Source: Anaerolineae bacterium
Lineage (GTDB): Bacteria > Chloroflexota > Anaerolineae > 4572-78 > J111
Length of the DNA stretch: 64,000 bases
NCBI GenBank assembly: GCA_023382535.1
Contig: JAHDWA010000005.1
Coordinates: forward strand, 1-64,000
Direction of reading: 5' to 3'
Part shown: positions 26,528 through 35,071 of the stretch, piece by piece
Layout: each line of letters starts with the position of its first letter
How positions within the stretch are numbered: position 1 is the first letter of the stretch
Made by a program: the position numbers and the translations under genes
The notes under the pieces: generated by a model
What the model was told of the DNA's origin: nothing
What the model saw: only the letters and a program-made list of their open reading frames with translations
Database searches by the model: none

Positions 26528-26584
26528 AGGCGAAGGCTGAGGCTAAGGCTAAGAATTTCTTCTTCTCAGCCTCAGCCTTCGCCT
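26528..26584. repeat. 17-bp perfect inverted repeat between biotin carboxylase and carrier genes
   Basis: The arms 26528-26544 and 26568-26584 are exact complements built from the repeated word GGCTGAGGCT/AGCCTCAGCC, with a 23-base loop that itself contains AAGGCTAAG. There is no T run, so the transcript should fold here but not end. It may protect or process the mRNA between the two cistrons, or be a mobile palindrome. Confidence 0.7.
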
Positions 26585-26601
26585 CTCTTGAGGATGAGGA
26601 C

Positions 26602-27099
26602 ATGAAATACATCACCATCGTTGGCGACGAACAATTTACCATTGACATCAATCAGGATGGCCAGATCACGCTGAACGGCGAAATTATCAATGCCGAAATG
26701 CGCCAGATGCTGGATACGACCATGTATTCGATTATCATGGATAATGTTTCTCATGATCTCCGCATGAACGAAGGCGATGGGGTGTATATTGTGCAGCTTG
26801 GCGGTGAAATCTTCGAGGTTGTGGTTGAAGACGAACGAACCCGCCGCCTGGCCGGCCTCAAGAGCGGTCCCGGCGCCGTGACCGGCGAAGCTCTGGTCAA
26901 GGCCCCCATGCCCGGCGTCGTCGTTGAGATCCCGGTGAAACAAGGGCAGGAGGTCAGACGGGGGGATATCGTGGTCATTTTCGAGTCCATGAAAATGCAA
27001 AATGAATTTAAAGCGCCTCGCGATGGCCTGGTCCATGCCATCCGGGTCGCTCCCGGCGATAAAGTGGATCAAAATGCGATTCTGCTCACCATTGCCTGA
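26602..27099 (+). CDS. Biotin carboxyl carrier protein of acyl-CoA carboxylase
   Basis: 165 residues. The C-terminal 80 form a biotinyl domain with the attachment motif ESMKMQN (the lysine between the two methionines is the biotin site) and the PMPGVVVEIPVKQGQEV start strand. The N-terminal half is a beta-rich docking region seen in carriers that join an acyl-CoA carboxylase. It completes the split carboxylase with the two genes upstream. Confidence 0.92.
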   Translation: MKYITIVGDEQFTIDINQDGQITLNGEIINAEMRQMLDTTMYSIIMDNVSHDLRMNEGDGVYIVQLGGEIFEVVVEDERTRRLAGLKSGPGAVTGEALVKAPMPGVVVEIPVKQGQEVRRGDIVVIFESMKMQNEFKAPRDGLVHAIRVAPGDKVDQNAILLTIA

Positions 27100-27426
27100 G
27101 ATTTCCAACCTCTCATTCCCCCAACCTCTCGTTCCCAAACTCAGTTTGGGAACGAGATAGCGAGACCGTACTTCGTTTGGGAACCAAATTCCGCCGCTTT
27201 TCTTCCAGCTATACCCCCAAAATATAACCGAAGTTCTGCGAATTACCCAACTGATAAAAATTGTGTTATAATTTTTAATATCAGCGTTTGGGCCATCAGC
27301 CATTTTAAAAAATATGAGTTGGTAAGGTATCCCATTATAATTATTGATGGGAAAGCTTTTTAGCCAGACGGGCAACAAGCTTGGGCCTGGGTAGGTTTTT
27401 TGTTGATTTGGGAAAGTGGCTAAGTT
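27100..27426. other. 327-base intergenic region with palindrome and promoter-like sequence
   Basis: Holds a palindrome at 27127-27157 (listed separately), a TATAAT at 27267-27272 without a good -35, and a small CCCAT/ATGGG hairpin near 27330-27350 in what would be the leader of the following kinase gene. No coding region is evident. Confidence 0.5.
27127..27157. repeat. Palindrome with CCAAACT/AGTTTGG core
   Basis: CTCGTTCCCAAAC and GTTTGGGAACGAG are exact complements around a three-base centre. The same GTTCC..AAAC/GTTTGGGAAC word recurs at 37582-37612 and a related form at 54747-54787, so it belongs to a dispersed family. Confidence 0.75.
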
Positions 27427-29316
27427 ATGGATGTAATCCAAGTATCACAGCCGAATAATATCCACTCGAATGCTCCAGGGAATACCGCAGCCTCGCCAGG
27501 GGATGTTGCAGAGCAAAATAAGTTGGGCCGCGTAACCAAAGAGATCAAAGAAGTGACGACGCTGTATAATATTGGGGTGGCCGTTGGCTCCAGTTTAGAT
27601 TTGAAAGAGGTGATCAAGACCCTTTACAAAGAGAGCAGCCGGCTGATTGATACCTCCAATTTTGCAATTGTCCTCTACGATGCCCTGACCGAGACCTTAA
27701 CTTTCAAACTAATGGTTGACCAGGGCAAAGTCATCAAGCCTATGACGGTCAAGCTTGTTGAGGACCGGGGACTCACGGGCCGCGTGCTGACCTCCCAGGC
27801 CCCCCTGTTGATCCCCGATTTTCCGCAAGCCAACAACGGTAATGCCGACCCCAATCGGCCCGACAAACACATCCGTTCCTGGCTGGGTGTGCCGATCCTC
27901 AATCCTGTGGTGGAAAATGACAGCGCCCAGGGAGTAATTGCCACCTGGAGTTATAAACCCCACGCCTTCAGCGATCATGACCTGTGGCTGCTGTCGGCGA
28001 TTGCCACGCAGGCAGCGATTGCCATTCGCAATGCCCGCCTGTTTGAGTCCAGCCAGCGCCGGGCCGCGGAAATGGTCTTGCTCAACGATGTGGCCCGCAC
28101 CCTTTCCTCTACGCTGCAACTGGACGAAGTTCTCACCCGGATTATGCAGCAGGTAGAGGGGATGCTCAATGTCGAAGCCGGCTCGCTGTTATTAACCGAT
28201 CCCGCGAGCGGCGAATTGGTCTTTCAAATTGCCCTGGGTGATAAAGCCGATGAAGTCAAGCCGTTCCGTATCCCCCGCGGGCAGGGCATTGCCGGCGAAG
28301 TGGCGCTCACCGGCAATCCGTTGATGATTGCCAATGTTGATGAAGATAAACGTCACTTCAAAGTACTGGATCAGACGACCAACTTTTTGACGCGCAATAT
28401 TCTGTGTGTGCCCCTGGTACTGTACGATCAAATTATCGGCGTGTTGGAGGTGATGAACAAACGCGAGGGCAATTTTACCCAGACTGACCTGGAATTGCTC
28501 AGCTCGATTGCCTCTTATGCGGCCATTGCCATTCAAAACGCGCGCCTGCACCAGAGTGTGCTGGCCGAGCGGGATAAGGTCATCGAAGCCGAAGAAGAGG
28601 CCCGCAAGAAGTTAGCCCGCGATCTGCACGACGGCCCGACCCAGTTGGTCGCCAGTATCAAAATGAGCCTTGATTTTTCCAAACAAGCCTTGGAAAAAGA
28701 GCCGTCCTTGCTCCCCAAAGAGCTGGCCTATATGCAGGAGTTGGCCGACCGAGCCACTCACCAGATGCGGACCATGCTCTTTGAGCTGCGCCCGCTGGTA
28801 CTGGAAACGCAAGGGTTGGGCGCGGCGCTCCAGGTTTTCTTGGAGCGGCGGCAGCAAGACATCACCGGGGATACCCCCAAACTGGCCCTCAAAATCGAAA
28901 CCAGCCATCCCAGCGGCGATATTTCGCGCCAGGATGGCAAGGTGGAAGCGGCGATTTTTGCCATTGTCCAGGAGACAGTCAATAACGCCATTAAGCACGC
29001 CCAGGCCAAGAATATTACCGTTCAGCTCACCGAGACGGCTACGGCTGTTTATACAGTGATTAAAGATGATGGCCAAGGTTTTGAGGTGGACCAGGTGATG
29101 AACAATTATGAGCAGCGTGGCAGCCTGGGCATGATTAATTTGAAGGAACGAACCCAGTTGATTGGGGGAGAATTAAGCGTTCGTTCTGCGCCGGGCCACG
29201 GCACCCGGATCACCATTCAGGTTCCTAAAGAAGATTCCGAGCGCCTCAAAAAGCGGAATACCACCGGTACCCTCTCCTTCTCCGGCCAGTTGATGCAGAC
29301 CGGCCAATCTGGCTAA
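27427..29316 (+). CDS. GAF-GAF sensor histidine kinase, NarL-partner type
   Basis: 629 residues without membrane segments, so a cytoplasmic sensor. Two GAF domains (about 60-200 and 225-375) precede a HisKA_3 dimerisation domain in ARDLHDGPTQL, with the phosphorylated histidine near residue 401, and a C-terminal HATPase_c domain (QETVNNAIKHA, DDGQGF, GSLGMINLKER). This type of kinase normally phosphorylates a NarL/FixJ response regulator, but none lies nearby. GAF ligands are unknown. Start ATG at 27427; the O-antigen-ligase-like gene follows by 14 bases. Confidence 0.9.
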   Translation: MDVIQVSQPNNIHSNAPGNTAASPGDVAEQNKLGRVTKEIKEVTTLYNIGVAVGSSLDLKEVIKTLYKESSRLIDTSNFAIVLYDALTETLTFKLMVDQGKVIKPMTVKLVEDRGLTGRVLTSQAPLLIPDFPQANNGNADPNRPDKHIRSWLGVPILNPVVENDSAQGVIATWSYKPHAFSDHDLWLLSAIATQAAIAIRNARLFESSQRRAAEMVLLNDVARTLSSTLQLDEVLTRIMQQVEGMLNVEAGSLLLTDPASGELVFQIALGDKADEVKPFRIPRGQGIAGEVALTGNPLMIANVDEDKRHFKVLDQTTNFLTRNILCVPLVLYDQIIGVLEVMNKREGNFTQTDLELLSSIASYAAIAIQNARLHQSVLAERDKVIEAEEEARKKLARDLHDGPTQLVASIKMSLDFSKQALEKEPSLLPKELAYMQELADRATHQMRTMLFELRPLVLETQGLGAALQVFLERRQQDITGDTPKLALKIETSHPSGDISRQDGKVEAAIFAIVQETVNNAIKHAQAKNITVQLTETATAVYTVIKDDGQGFEVDQVMNNYEQRGSLGMINLKERTQLIGGELSVRSAPGHGTRITIQVPKEDSERLKKRNTTGTLSFSGQLMQTGQSG

Positions 29317-29330
29317 ATGAAAGCTTGCTT

Positions 29331-30830
29331 GTGACCATTGCTCTCGACAAATTACGTACCTGGATAACCGCCGACGACCCCCGGATCGCTCTATCCGGGG
29401 TTATTTTTGTGGCCGCCGTCGCCGGGATTTTGGTGGGGGCGCTGTTTGGCGGCCTGGGGCCGATCATTGCCATGGGTCTCATCGGGGCGCTGGTTGTCGG
29501 CATTCTCGTGCTCCGCAGCACCCAGGTAGGGCTGTCGGCCTTGATTGCCCTCATCTGCCTGCTGCCGTATGGCGCGCTGCCCTTCACTATCGGCTTTCGC
29601 CCGACCTTTTTGGATTTGGCCCTGGGGGCGTTGTTTACGGTGTGGGGATTGCGCCTGATTTCAGGCCGGCAGCGCACGTTTGCCAGTTCGCCGTTGGGGA
29701 TGCTTATCTTTATCTTTCAGGGCTGGGCGCTGTTTATCTTTATCTTTGGCCTGCGCTACGGCGGATTGAATGTCACCATAGCCCGCAACTTTTTGGAGGT
29801 GCTGCTCTCGGTCAGCCTCTTTTTTCTGATTATCAACCAGGTCAAAACGGTCGAGGCGCTTCATCAAATCTCTTGGGTTATCATTTGGGCGGGAGGTATC
29901 GCCTCGGCGCTGGGCATCTTCTTCTATTTTATCCCCGGCGATTGGACCATCAGGATTTTGTCGCTGCTGCGCGTTTTTCAGTACCCCACCGAAGGCATCC
30001 TGCGTTACATCGAGGACGACCCGGAGCAGCCCATGCGAGCCATCTCGACCTCAATTGACCCGAACGCCCTGGGCGGGCTGCTGGTCTTTTTGACGATTAT
30101 CACCGTCGCTCACCTGTTGGCCGCCCGGCCAATTATGCCCCGCCGTTACCTCTGGCTCAACACCGGCCTGATGCTGCTGACCCTCTATCTAACCTACTCG
30201 CGCGGCTCGCTGCTGGGTATGGTCGCCGGCCTGGGGCTGATGGCGCTGCTCCGCTACCGCAAGCTGGCCTGGTTGATGCTTGTAGCAGCGGCTTTAGTCG
30301 CTCTCCTGCCCCAAACCCAACTTTACGTGCAGCGTTTTATCGAGGGCATTCAGGGTACAGATCTGGCCACCCAGATGCGCTTTGGGGAGTATAAAGATGC
30401 CTTCAATCTGATTGAGCGTTACCCGCTCACCGGGGTGGGCTTCTTCGGCACGCCCGATATAGATGTCTATGTCGGCGTTTCCAGCGTCTACCTGCTCCTG
30501 GCTCAACAGATGGGGCTGATTGGGGCAGGGTTGTATATCCTTATAGGTCTGGTCTACTTAGGGATCGTTTTGGTTACTCTGTCGCGCCTGCCCAAAGGCG
30601 ACCGGCTGGAAGCGCCGCTGTTAGGCTACGGCCTGGCGATTCTGGGGGCCATGGTCGGCGGGGTGTTCGACCACTTTTATTTCAACCTGACTTTTATTCA
30701 CATTGTGGCTTTGTATTGGCTAACAATGGGGTTGGGGATGGCAGGAGTGCTGCTCGCCAATCAATTCTTAAAGTTCAATCCCCCAAATACGCTACCATTC
30801 GAATCTCGTTCCGTCCCGGCGCGGCGATAA
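29331..30830 (+). CDS. O-antigen ligase/polymerase family membrane protein (Wzy_C type)
   Basis: About 499 residues with roughly twelve membrane segments. The region TYSRGSLLGMVAGLGLMALLRYR is typical of Wzy_C/O-antigen ligase proteins, as are the large loop with GFFGTPDID and the late VFDHFYFNLTF helix. These enzymes join glycan chains at the outer face of the membrane; no glycan cluster surrounds it, so the substrate is open. The start is unclear: GTG 29331 (AAAG seven bases before) is chosen over TTG 29325. The last 56 bases overlap the end of the opposite-strand kinase gene. Confidence 0.8.
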   Translation: MTIALDKLRTWITADDPRIALSGVIFVAAVAGILVGALFGGLGPIIAMGLIGALVVGILVLRSTQVGLSALIALICLLPYGALPFTIGFRPTFLDLALGALFTVWGLRLISGRQRTFASSPLGMLIFIFQGWALFIFIFGLRYGGLNVTIARNFLEVLLSVSLFFLIINQVKTVEALHQISWVIIWAGGIASALGIFFYFIPGDWTIRILSLLRVFQYPTEGILRYIEDDPEQPMRAISTSIDPNALGGLLVFLTIITVAHLLAARPIMPRRYLWLNTGLMLLTLYLTYSRGSLLGMVAGLGLMALLRYRKLAWLMLVAAALVALLPQTQLYVQRFIEGIQGTDLATQMRFGEYKDAFNLIERYPLTGVGFFGTPDIDVYVGVSSVYLLLAQQMGLIGAGLYILIGLVYLGIVLVTLSRLPKGDRLEAPLLGYGLAILGAMVGGVFDHFYFNLTFIHIVALYWLTMGLGMAGVLLANQFLKFNPPNTLPFESRSVPARR

Positions 30831-31167
30831 CTTCGACTTCATCTACCAAATTTTTGATCAAAAACAGCCCCCAGCCGCGATGATCCTCCCGTTCCTGGCG
30901 TACCGCCGGTATCTGGGGAATGGGGCGATGCCCCTGGTCCACTACATTCAAAACTAACGCATTTTCTTGAACCGCTAACCCAATCCATACGCTCAATTCG
31001 GCATTGAGCTGATTGCCGTGTTCGATGGCATTGGTGACGGCTTCGGCGATGGCCGTTTTCAAACAATCAATGCGGCCGGCGCTGAAGCCAAGTTGTTGGG
31101 CTAGGCTAGCTACGGCTAACATGGCAAATTTTTCATAACCTAACTCGCTGGGTAAGCAAATCTTCAT
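30775..31167 (-). CDS. RsbW-like anti-sigma factor serine kinase/ATPase
   Basis: About 130 residues forming a single GHKL ATPase domain: AIAEAVTNAIEHGN (N box), VVDQGHRPI (G1 region) and HRGWGLFLIKNLVDEV (G2 region). Such proteins bind an anti-anti-sigma partner or a sigma factor. No STAS partner or sigma gene is present in the window. ATG 31167 is taken as start; GTG 31170 is almost as good. A consensus TATAAT and a TGTGA-N6-TCACA palindrome lie upstream. It ends inside the 3' end of the opposite gene. Confidence 0.85.
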   Translation of the reverse strand: MKICLPSELGYEKFAMLAVASLAQQLGFSAGRIDCLKTAIAEAVTNAIEHGNQLNAELSVWIGLAVQENALVLNVVDQGHRPIPQIPAVRQEREDHRGWGLFLIKNLVDEVEVIAAPGRNEIRMVAYLGD

Positions 31168-31202
31168 CACTACAGTTTCCCTCGCAGATATTTGTTTGTC
31201 AC

Positions 31203-31218
31203 TGTGATTTAGTTCACA
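31203..31218. promoter_or_regulatory. CRP/FNR-type palindromic operator
   Basis: TGTGA TTTAGT TCACA matches the classic CRP half-sites in both arms. It lies just downstream of the predicted transcription start of the RsbW-like gene (-10 at 31229-31234), a place where a bound protein would block transcription. Confidence 0.5.
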
Positions 31219-31228
31219 ATTTGACAGA

Positions 31229-31257
31229 ATTATACTGCGAAATCCCGTCCCGGTAAT
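31229..31257 (-). promoter_or_regulatory. Promoter of the RsbW-like gene
   Basis: A consensus TATAAT on the minus strand (31229-31234). The -35 position holds TTACCG, only three matches to consensus, which would fit an activated or regulated promoter. Confidence 0.5.
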
Positions 31258-31284
31258 CAGCTTCGCTGTTGATTTAACCTCCAC

Positions 31285-31309
31285 AAAAAAGACCGTCTCC
31301 AGGACGGCC
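31285..31309 (-). terminator. Terminator of the PAS-GAF kinase gene
   Basis: On the minus strand GGCCGTC pairs with GACGGTC over seven positions (one G-T) with a five-base loop, followed by six T. It lies about 50 bases past the kinase stop and separates it from the RsbW-like gene. Confidence 0.75.
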
Positions 31310-31358
31310 CTTCTCCACATTTTTTTTAGCCGGTTCACCCAAATGTTGTAGGCAAGCT

Positions 31359-32909
31359 TCACCCCAGCGGCAGCTCCACCCAAAAGATGCTGCCCTGGCC
31401 AGGGGTGCTCTCCACCCATACCCGCCCGTTGTGCGCCTCGACCACTGCTTTGACCAGAAAAAGACCCAGGCCCGTGCCCGGCGTCTGGCGGGTCAGCCGG
31501 TTGTCCACCCGGTGAAATCGCTCAAAGATCCGCTCCTGGTCGCCGGGGGAAATGCCAATGCCTCTATCGCTGACATACAGGCGCACGGTGTTGTTGTCCC
31601 CCACCATCCCCCCGACTTTAATCAGCCCGCCGCCAGGGCTGTACTTGATAGCGTTGCCGATGAGATTGGTCAGCACTTCCTGCAAGCGTTCATAATCACC
31701 CTGAACGGCCGGGAAATCCTCAGGAAACTCCAGGGCAAAGGTGTGTTTATCCGTCGTGGTCTGCAATTTATCCACAATGTTGCGGGCCATATCGGACAGG
31801 TCTACCATCCCCAGCCGCAGTTTCACCCCGCCGGCCTGCAAACGACTGGCTTCCAGTAAATTGTTAATCAGTTGATCCAGCCGGTCGGCTTCCTCTTCGA
31901 TAGCCGCCAGGCCCTCGGCCAGCGTCTCCTTATCCCAATCGGCGTCTTCACGAGCCAGCGTGTCGGCGTATCCCTTGATGATACTTACCGGCGTCTTTAA
32001 CTCGTGCGAAATCACGGAGAGCAGGGTTTGTTTGAGTTCGTCCGCCTCCCGCAGCCGGGTCACATCGCGCACATTGGCAATGATCTGCACAATCTTGCCT
32101 TCCTCATTGAATTGGGGAGAGTAGTTATCGGCCAGGGTAATGGCCAGGCCGTCGGCGCGGTGATGGATGCCTTCGGCGTAGAGCCGGCCATCGGCCGGAG
32201 GATGAACCAGGGGACAGGCGGTGTGGCACACGCTCACCCCCTGCGGCGTGCGTAAATTCAAAACAGCATAGCAAGGACGGCCAATCGCCTCTGCTGCCGG
32301 GATCCCTGTCATATTGACCAGGGCCTTGTTCCAGGTTTGGATGATGCGGTAGGGGTTAATCATCATCACCCCATCGCCGCTGTTTTCGATGATGGCGTCG
32401 AGGCGTTCGCGTTCGGCGCTGACCTGCTGGTAAAGGCGGGCATTTTGCACGGCGATAGCCGCCTGATCGGCAAAGGCGCTCAACACCTGGCGATCATTGC
32501 TGCTAAAGGCCGCCCCGCGTGTACGAAAAATAAAGATATGGCCAATGGCCTCGCCGCCGATGTCCAGCGGCAGCGCCACCACCTGCCGCAGCGCCACCCC
32601 GGCCGCTTTTGAGGCTAACGCCAGCCGCAGCGACATATCAGGGATAGCGCCGCGATTTTCCTCCGACTCGAGATCGCGCCAGAGGGGTTCAAAGAGGGGA
32701 ACGGCCTGGAGGGGCAGGCCGATGCTGGCGTGCGGGAAAAATGTGCCATCGTCCCGGCGCAGGGTAATCAGACCGGCCTGGCCGGCCAGCAACTCGACGG
32801 CGCTGCGTAGGGTTAATTCGAGCAGCGCCGATAAATCAAGCCGAGCGCTCATCGCTCGGCTGATCTCTAACAAATATTCCCGTTGGCGTAAGCGAAAATC
32901 CGGTAACAT
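31359..32909 (-). CDS. GAF-PAS sensor histidine kinase
   Basis: 516 residues, no membrane segment. GAF domain (about 20-170), PAS domain (about 180-295), HisKA with SHELKTPVSI (histidine near residue 304), and HATPase_c with NLIGNAIKYSPGGG, DRGIGISP and GTGLGLFLVK. The PAS domain contains a cluster of cysteines and histidine (RPCYAVL, VCHTACPL) that might bind a metal or cofactor; this is an inference. No response regulator lies nearby. Confidence 0.92.
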   Translation of the reverse strand: MLPDFRLRQREYLLEISRAMSARLDLSALLELTLRSAVELLAGQAGLITLRRDDGTFFPHASIGLPLQAVPLFEPLWRDLESEENRGAIPDMSLRLALASKAAGVALRQVVALPLDIGGEAIGHIFIFRTRGAAFSSNDRQVLSAFADQAAIAVQNARLYQQVSAERERLDAIIENSGDGVMMINPYRIIQTWNKALVNMTGIPAAEAIGRPCYAVLNLRTPQGVSVCHTACPLVHPPADGRLYAEGIHHRADGLAITLADNYSPQFNEEGKIVQIIANVRDVTRLREADELKQTLLSVISHELKTPVSIIKGYADTLAREDADWDKETLAEGLAAIEEEADRLDQLINNLLEASRLQAGGVKLRLGMVDLSDMARNIVDKLQTTTDKHTFALEFPEDFPAVQGDYERLQEVLTNLIGNAIKYSPGGGLIKVGGMVGDNNTVRLYVSDRGIGISPGDQERIFERFHRVDNRLTRQTPGTGLGLFLVKAVVEAHNGRVWVESTPGQGSIFWVELPLG

Positions 32910-32917
32910 AAAAATAT

Positions 32918-32970
32918 GTAGGACAAGTTGTCAACTTGTCCCCCGGACAAGATAACATCTTGTCCTACAA
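32918..32970. repeat. Nested palindrome bounded by TGTAGGACAAG/CTTGTCCTACA
   Basis: Outer arms are exact complements; each half also contains its own small palindrome (GGACAAGTTG/CAACTTGTCC and GGACAAGAT/ATCTTGTCC). The overall design, with TGTAGG ends, resembles 49007-49057. It sits between the kinase and TPR genes. Confidence 0.7.
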
Positions 32971-32972
32971 TA

Positions 32973-33446
32973 TTAGCCGCCGGTCAGCGAGGTAAGAATG
33001 TAGAAGGCTAAGCCGCCGCCCAGGGCCATCACCACGACCGACAGAGCCAGCCCAACGGCCACCAGAATAAAGGTAGGTGTTTCCCCCGTATCAGCCGGGT
33101 CCATATCCACGTGTTCGCTGATCAGCGTTGGCTCTTCCTCATCCTCGGGATATACTTCGTCCGTCGTTCGCGGGGGTGGCGTTTGTATTTGGAAGGCCTC
33201 CCGCAGCGGGTCGGCCTGAGGTTCCAAACTGCGCAGCCCTTCGCGGGCAGCCCGGTTTTGTTTGTTGATTTTGAGGACATTTTCGTAGCAGATGCGCTTG
33301 TCCTCGGTGTCTGTCAATACGTCGGCCAGCCCCAGCCAGGCATCCTCGGAGCGAGGATTCTCTTGCAAAATTGCTTCATAGATGAGGCGGGCCTGTTGAA
33401 AATTACCCTGGTTTATGGCATTTCTGCCGTCATCAAGCGTTGGCAT
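32973..33446 (-). CDS. TPR protein with C-terminal membrane anchor
   Basis: 157 residues. The N-terminal 70 form about two tetratricopeptide repeats (GNFQQARLIYEAILQENPRSEDAWLGLA), usually a protein-binding surface. An acidic linker (about 80-120) leads to one C-terminal membrane helix (ILVAVGLALSVVVMALGGGLAFYIL split by glycines). Topology would put the TPR in the cytoplasm. No function can be named. A nested palindrome separates it from the kinase downstream. Confidence 0.78.
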   Translation of the reverse strand: MPTLDDGRNAINQGNFQQARLIYEAILQENPRSEDAWLGLADVLTDTEDKRICYENVLKINKQNRAAREGLRSLEPQADPLREAFQIQTPPPRTTDEVYPEDEEEPTLISEHVDMDPADTGETPTFILVAVGLALSVVVMALGGGLAFYILTSLTGG

Positions 33447-33623
33447 AGGTGTTCACCCTCTCAATTTACATAACTTATCTCAATTTTATCACGCCTGACC
33501 TGTTTTGTACAGTTAGAATAATTATACCACATTTTAGCCGTATTTCTGAAGCCAGGAGACTCCGGGCGTTCATATTCTTTGAGGGAATCCGGGCCTCCTG
33601 CCATTGTTATCCGGCTATGGTTA

Positions 33624-34859
33624 TTACCGCCGCCCGCCCGACATAGACCGCCAACGGTCGGCCAGGCTGAGCGATTGGGTGGCCTCCCGCATCAACGCCT
33701 TGGCCGAGGGTTTGGCCCAGGAAGGGGTGGGGACGTTATAATCAAAACCGGGTAAGGTTTTGCGCTCGATCTTGTAGCCCAGGGCGTGCTCAATCCGATG
33801 AATCAGCGCCTCGTCGTCCGGCGTAACCAGGGTAATGGCGTCGCCGTCAGCTTCGGCGCGGGCGGTACGGCCAATCCGGTGTACATAATCTTCGGGATGC
33901 TCTGGCACGTCATAATTGATGACGTGGGAGATACCCTCCACATCCAGTCCCCGCGCGGCGATGTTGGTAGCCAGCAAAACCTGGTACCTCCCCGAACGAA
34001 AGCCTTCCAGAGCGGCAATTCGCTCCCGCTGCCGGAAATCCCCGTGGATGCAGGCTACTCCAATTTTACTCTGGCGCAGTTGGCGGGTGACAATGTCGGC
34101 CTCCTGTTTGGTCGCCGTGAAGACCAGCATGCTGTTGACCTCCATCTGCTCCAGCAGTGCCATCAGCAGTTCCGTTTTCAGATGTTTGGGCACGGGATAA
34201 AGCGCCTGCCGGATCGCTTCGGGCGGGCGGGCAATGCCAATCTCAATTTTGAGCGGGTCTTGCTGAAATTGATGAGTCAAGGCCAAAACCGGGGTCGGCA
34301 TCGTCGCCGAAAAGAGCATCGTCTGGCGCTGGCGGGGCATCCCGCTGATGATCTGCCGGATGTCGGGCAAGAAGCCCATATCGAGCATCCGGTCGGCTTC
34401 GTCAAGCACCAAAATCTGGACGTCTCTGAAGGTAATATTTTTACGCTGGACATGATCCAGCAGGCGGCCCGGCGTCGCTACGACCACGTCCGCCCCCCGG
34501 CGCAGCTTGTCCGTCTGCTGGCTTAACCTGGCTCCGCCGTAGATGGGCACAACCCGCAACGGAGTTCGCTCGGCCAACTTCCGCGCCTGCGCGGTTACTT
34601 GAATGACCAGCTCGCGGGTAGGAGCAAGGACGACCAGGCGGGGATTTTTAGTTTTGGTTGAGTCTTGCAGCAGCCGCTCCAGCGCCGGGAGCAAAAACGC
34701 GACCGTTTTGCCGGTGCCGGTTTGGGCGCAGCCGATCAGATCGCGGCCCTCCAGGCCGGGAGGAACAGCTTGGGCCTGGATAGGGGTCATCTCCTCAAAG
34801 CCCAGGGTGGTGATGGCTTTTTGCAAAGCCTCGCTTAAATTTATTTCGTTAAAACGCAT
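33624..34859 (-). CDS. DEAD-box RNA helicase
   Basis: About 411 residues. Motifs seen in order: Q motif (FEEMTPIQAQAVP), I AQTGTGKT, Ia PTRELVIQ, Ib TPGRLLD, II DEAD (LDEADRMLDMGF), III SAT, IV, V ARGLD and VI HRIGRTAR. The C-terminal extension is short (about 60 residues). It unwinds RNA for ribosome assembly, decay or cold adaptation. The ATG at 34859 has AGGAG four bases before it. A terminator-like hairpin in its leader suggests attenuation control. Confidence 0.93.
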   Translation of the reverse strand: MRFNEINLSEALQKAITTLGFEEMTPIQAQAVPPGLEGRDLIGCAQTGTGKTVAFLLPALERLLQDSTKTKNPRLVVLAPTRELVIQVTAQARKLAERTPLRVVPIYGGARLSQQTDKLRRGADVVVATPGRLLDHVQRKNITFRDVQILVLDEADRMLDMGFLPDIRQIISGMPRQRQTMLFSATMPTPVLALTHQFQQDPLKIEIGIARPPEAIRQALYPVPKHLKTELLMALLEQMEVNSMLVFTATKQEADIVTRQLRQSKIGVACIHGDFRQRERIAALEGFRSGRYQVLLATNIAARGLDVEGISHVINYDVPEHPEDYVHRIGRTARAEADGDAITLVTPDDEALIHRIEHALGYKIERKTLPGFDYNVPTPSWAKPSAKALMREATQSLSLADRWRSMSGGRR

Positions 34860-34886
34860 AAAACTCCTGGTGAAATCTGGTATATT

Positions 34887-34925
34887 TATAAAAAACCGCC
34901 CCGAAACAAAAACCATCGGAGCGGT
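34887..34925 (-). terminator. Terminator-like hairpin in the DEAD-box helicase leader
   Basis: On the minus strand ACCGCTCCGA pairs with TCGGGGCGGT (10 positions, one G-T) and is followed by TTTTTTATAA. It is about 30 bases upstream of the helicase start. The neighbouring gene is divergent, so it cannot be the end of an upstream operon; attenuation of the helicase transcript is the simplest reading. Confidence 0.65.
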
Positions 34926-35071
34926 GCGTGAAGCCAAACCGATCAGCTTACATAATAAAGTTATACCCTATCTGCCGTTTCCTGTCAAGCGGCTTGATTT
35001 CACCGGGCTTTTTTATACAATAATGGCTTACAATTTGGTTACGCTCAAAAAGGTAAGGTGGTTTAGAAATT

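Noticed and set aside
31168..31419. N-terminal extension of the RsbW-like gene to 31419.
   Set aside because: It would cross the kinase terminator, the CRP-type site and a consensus -10, so the gene starts at 31167.
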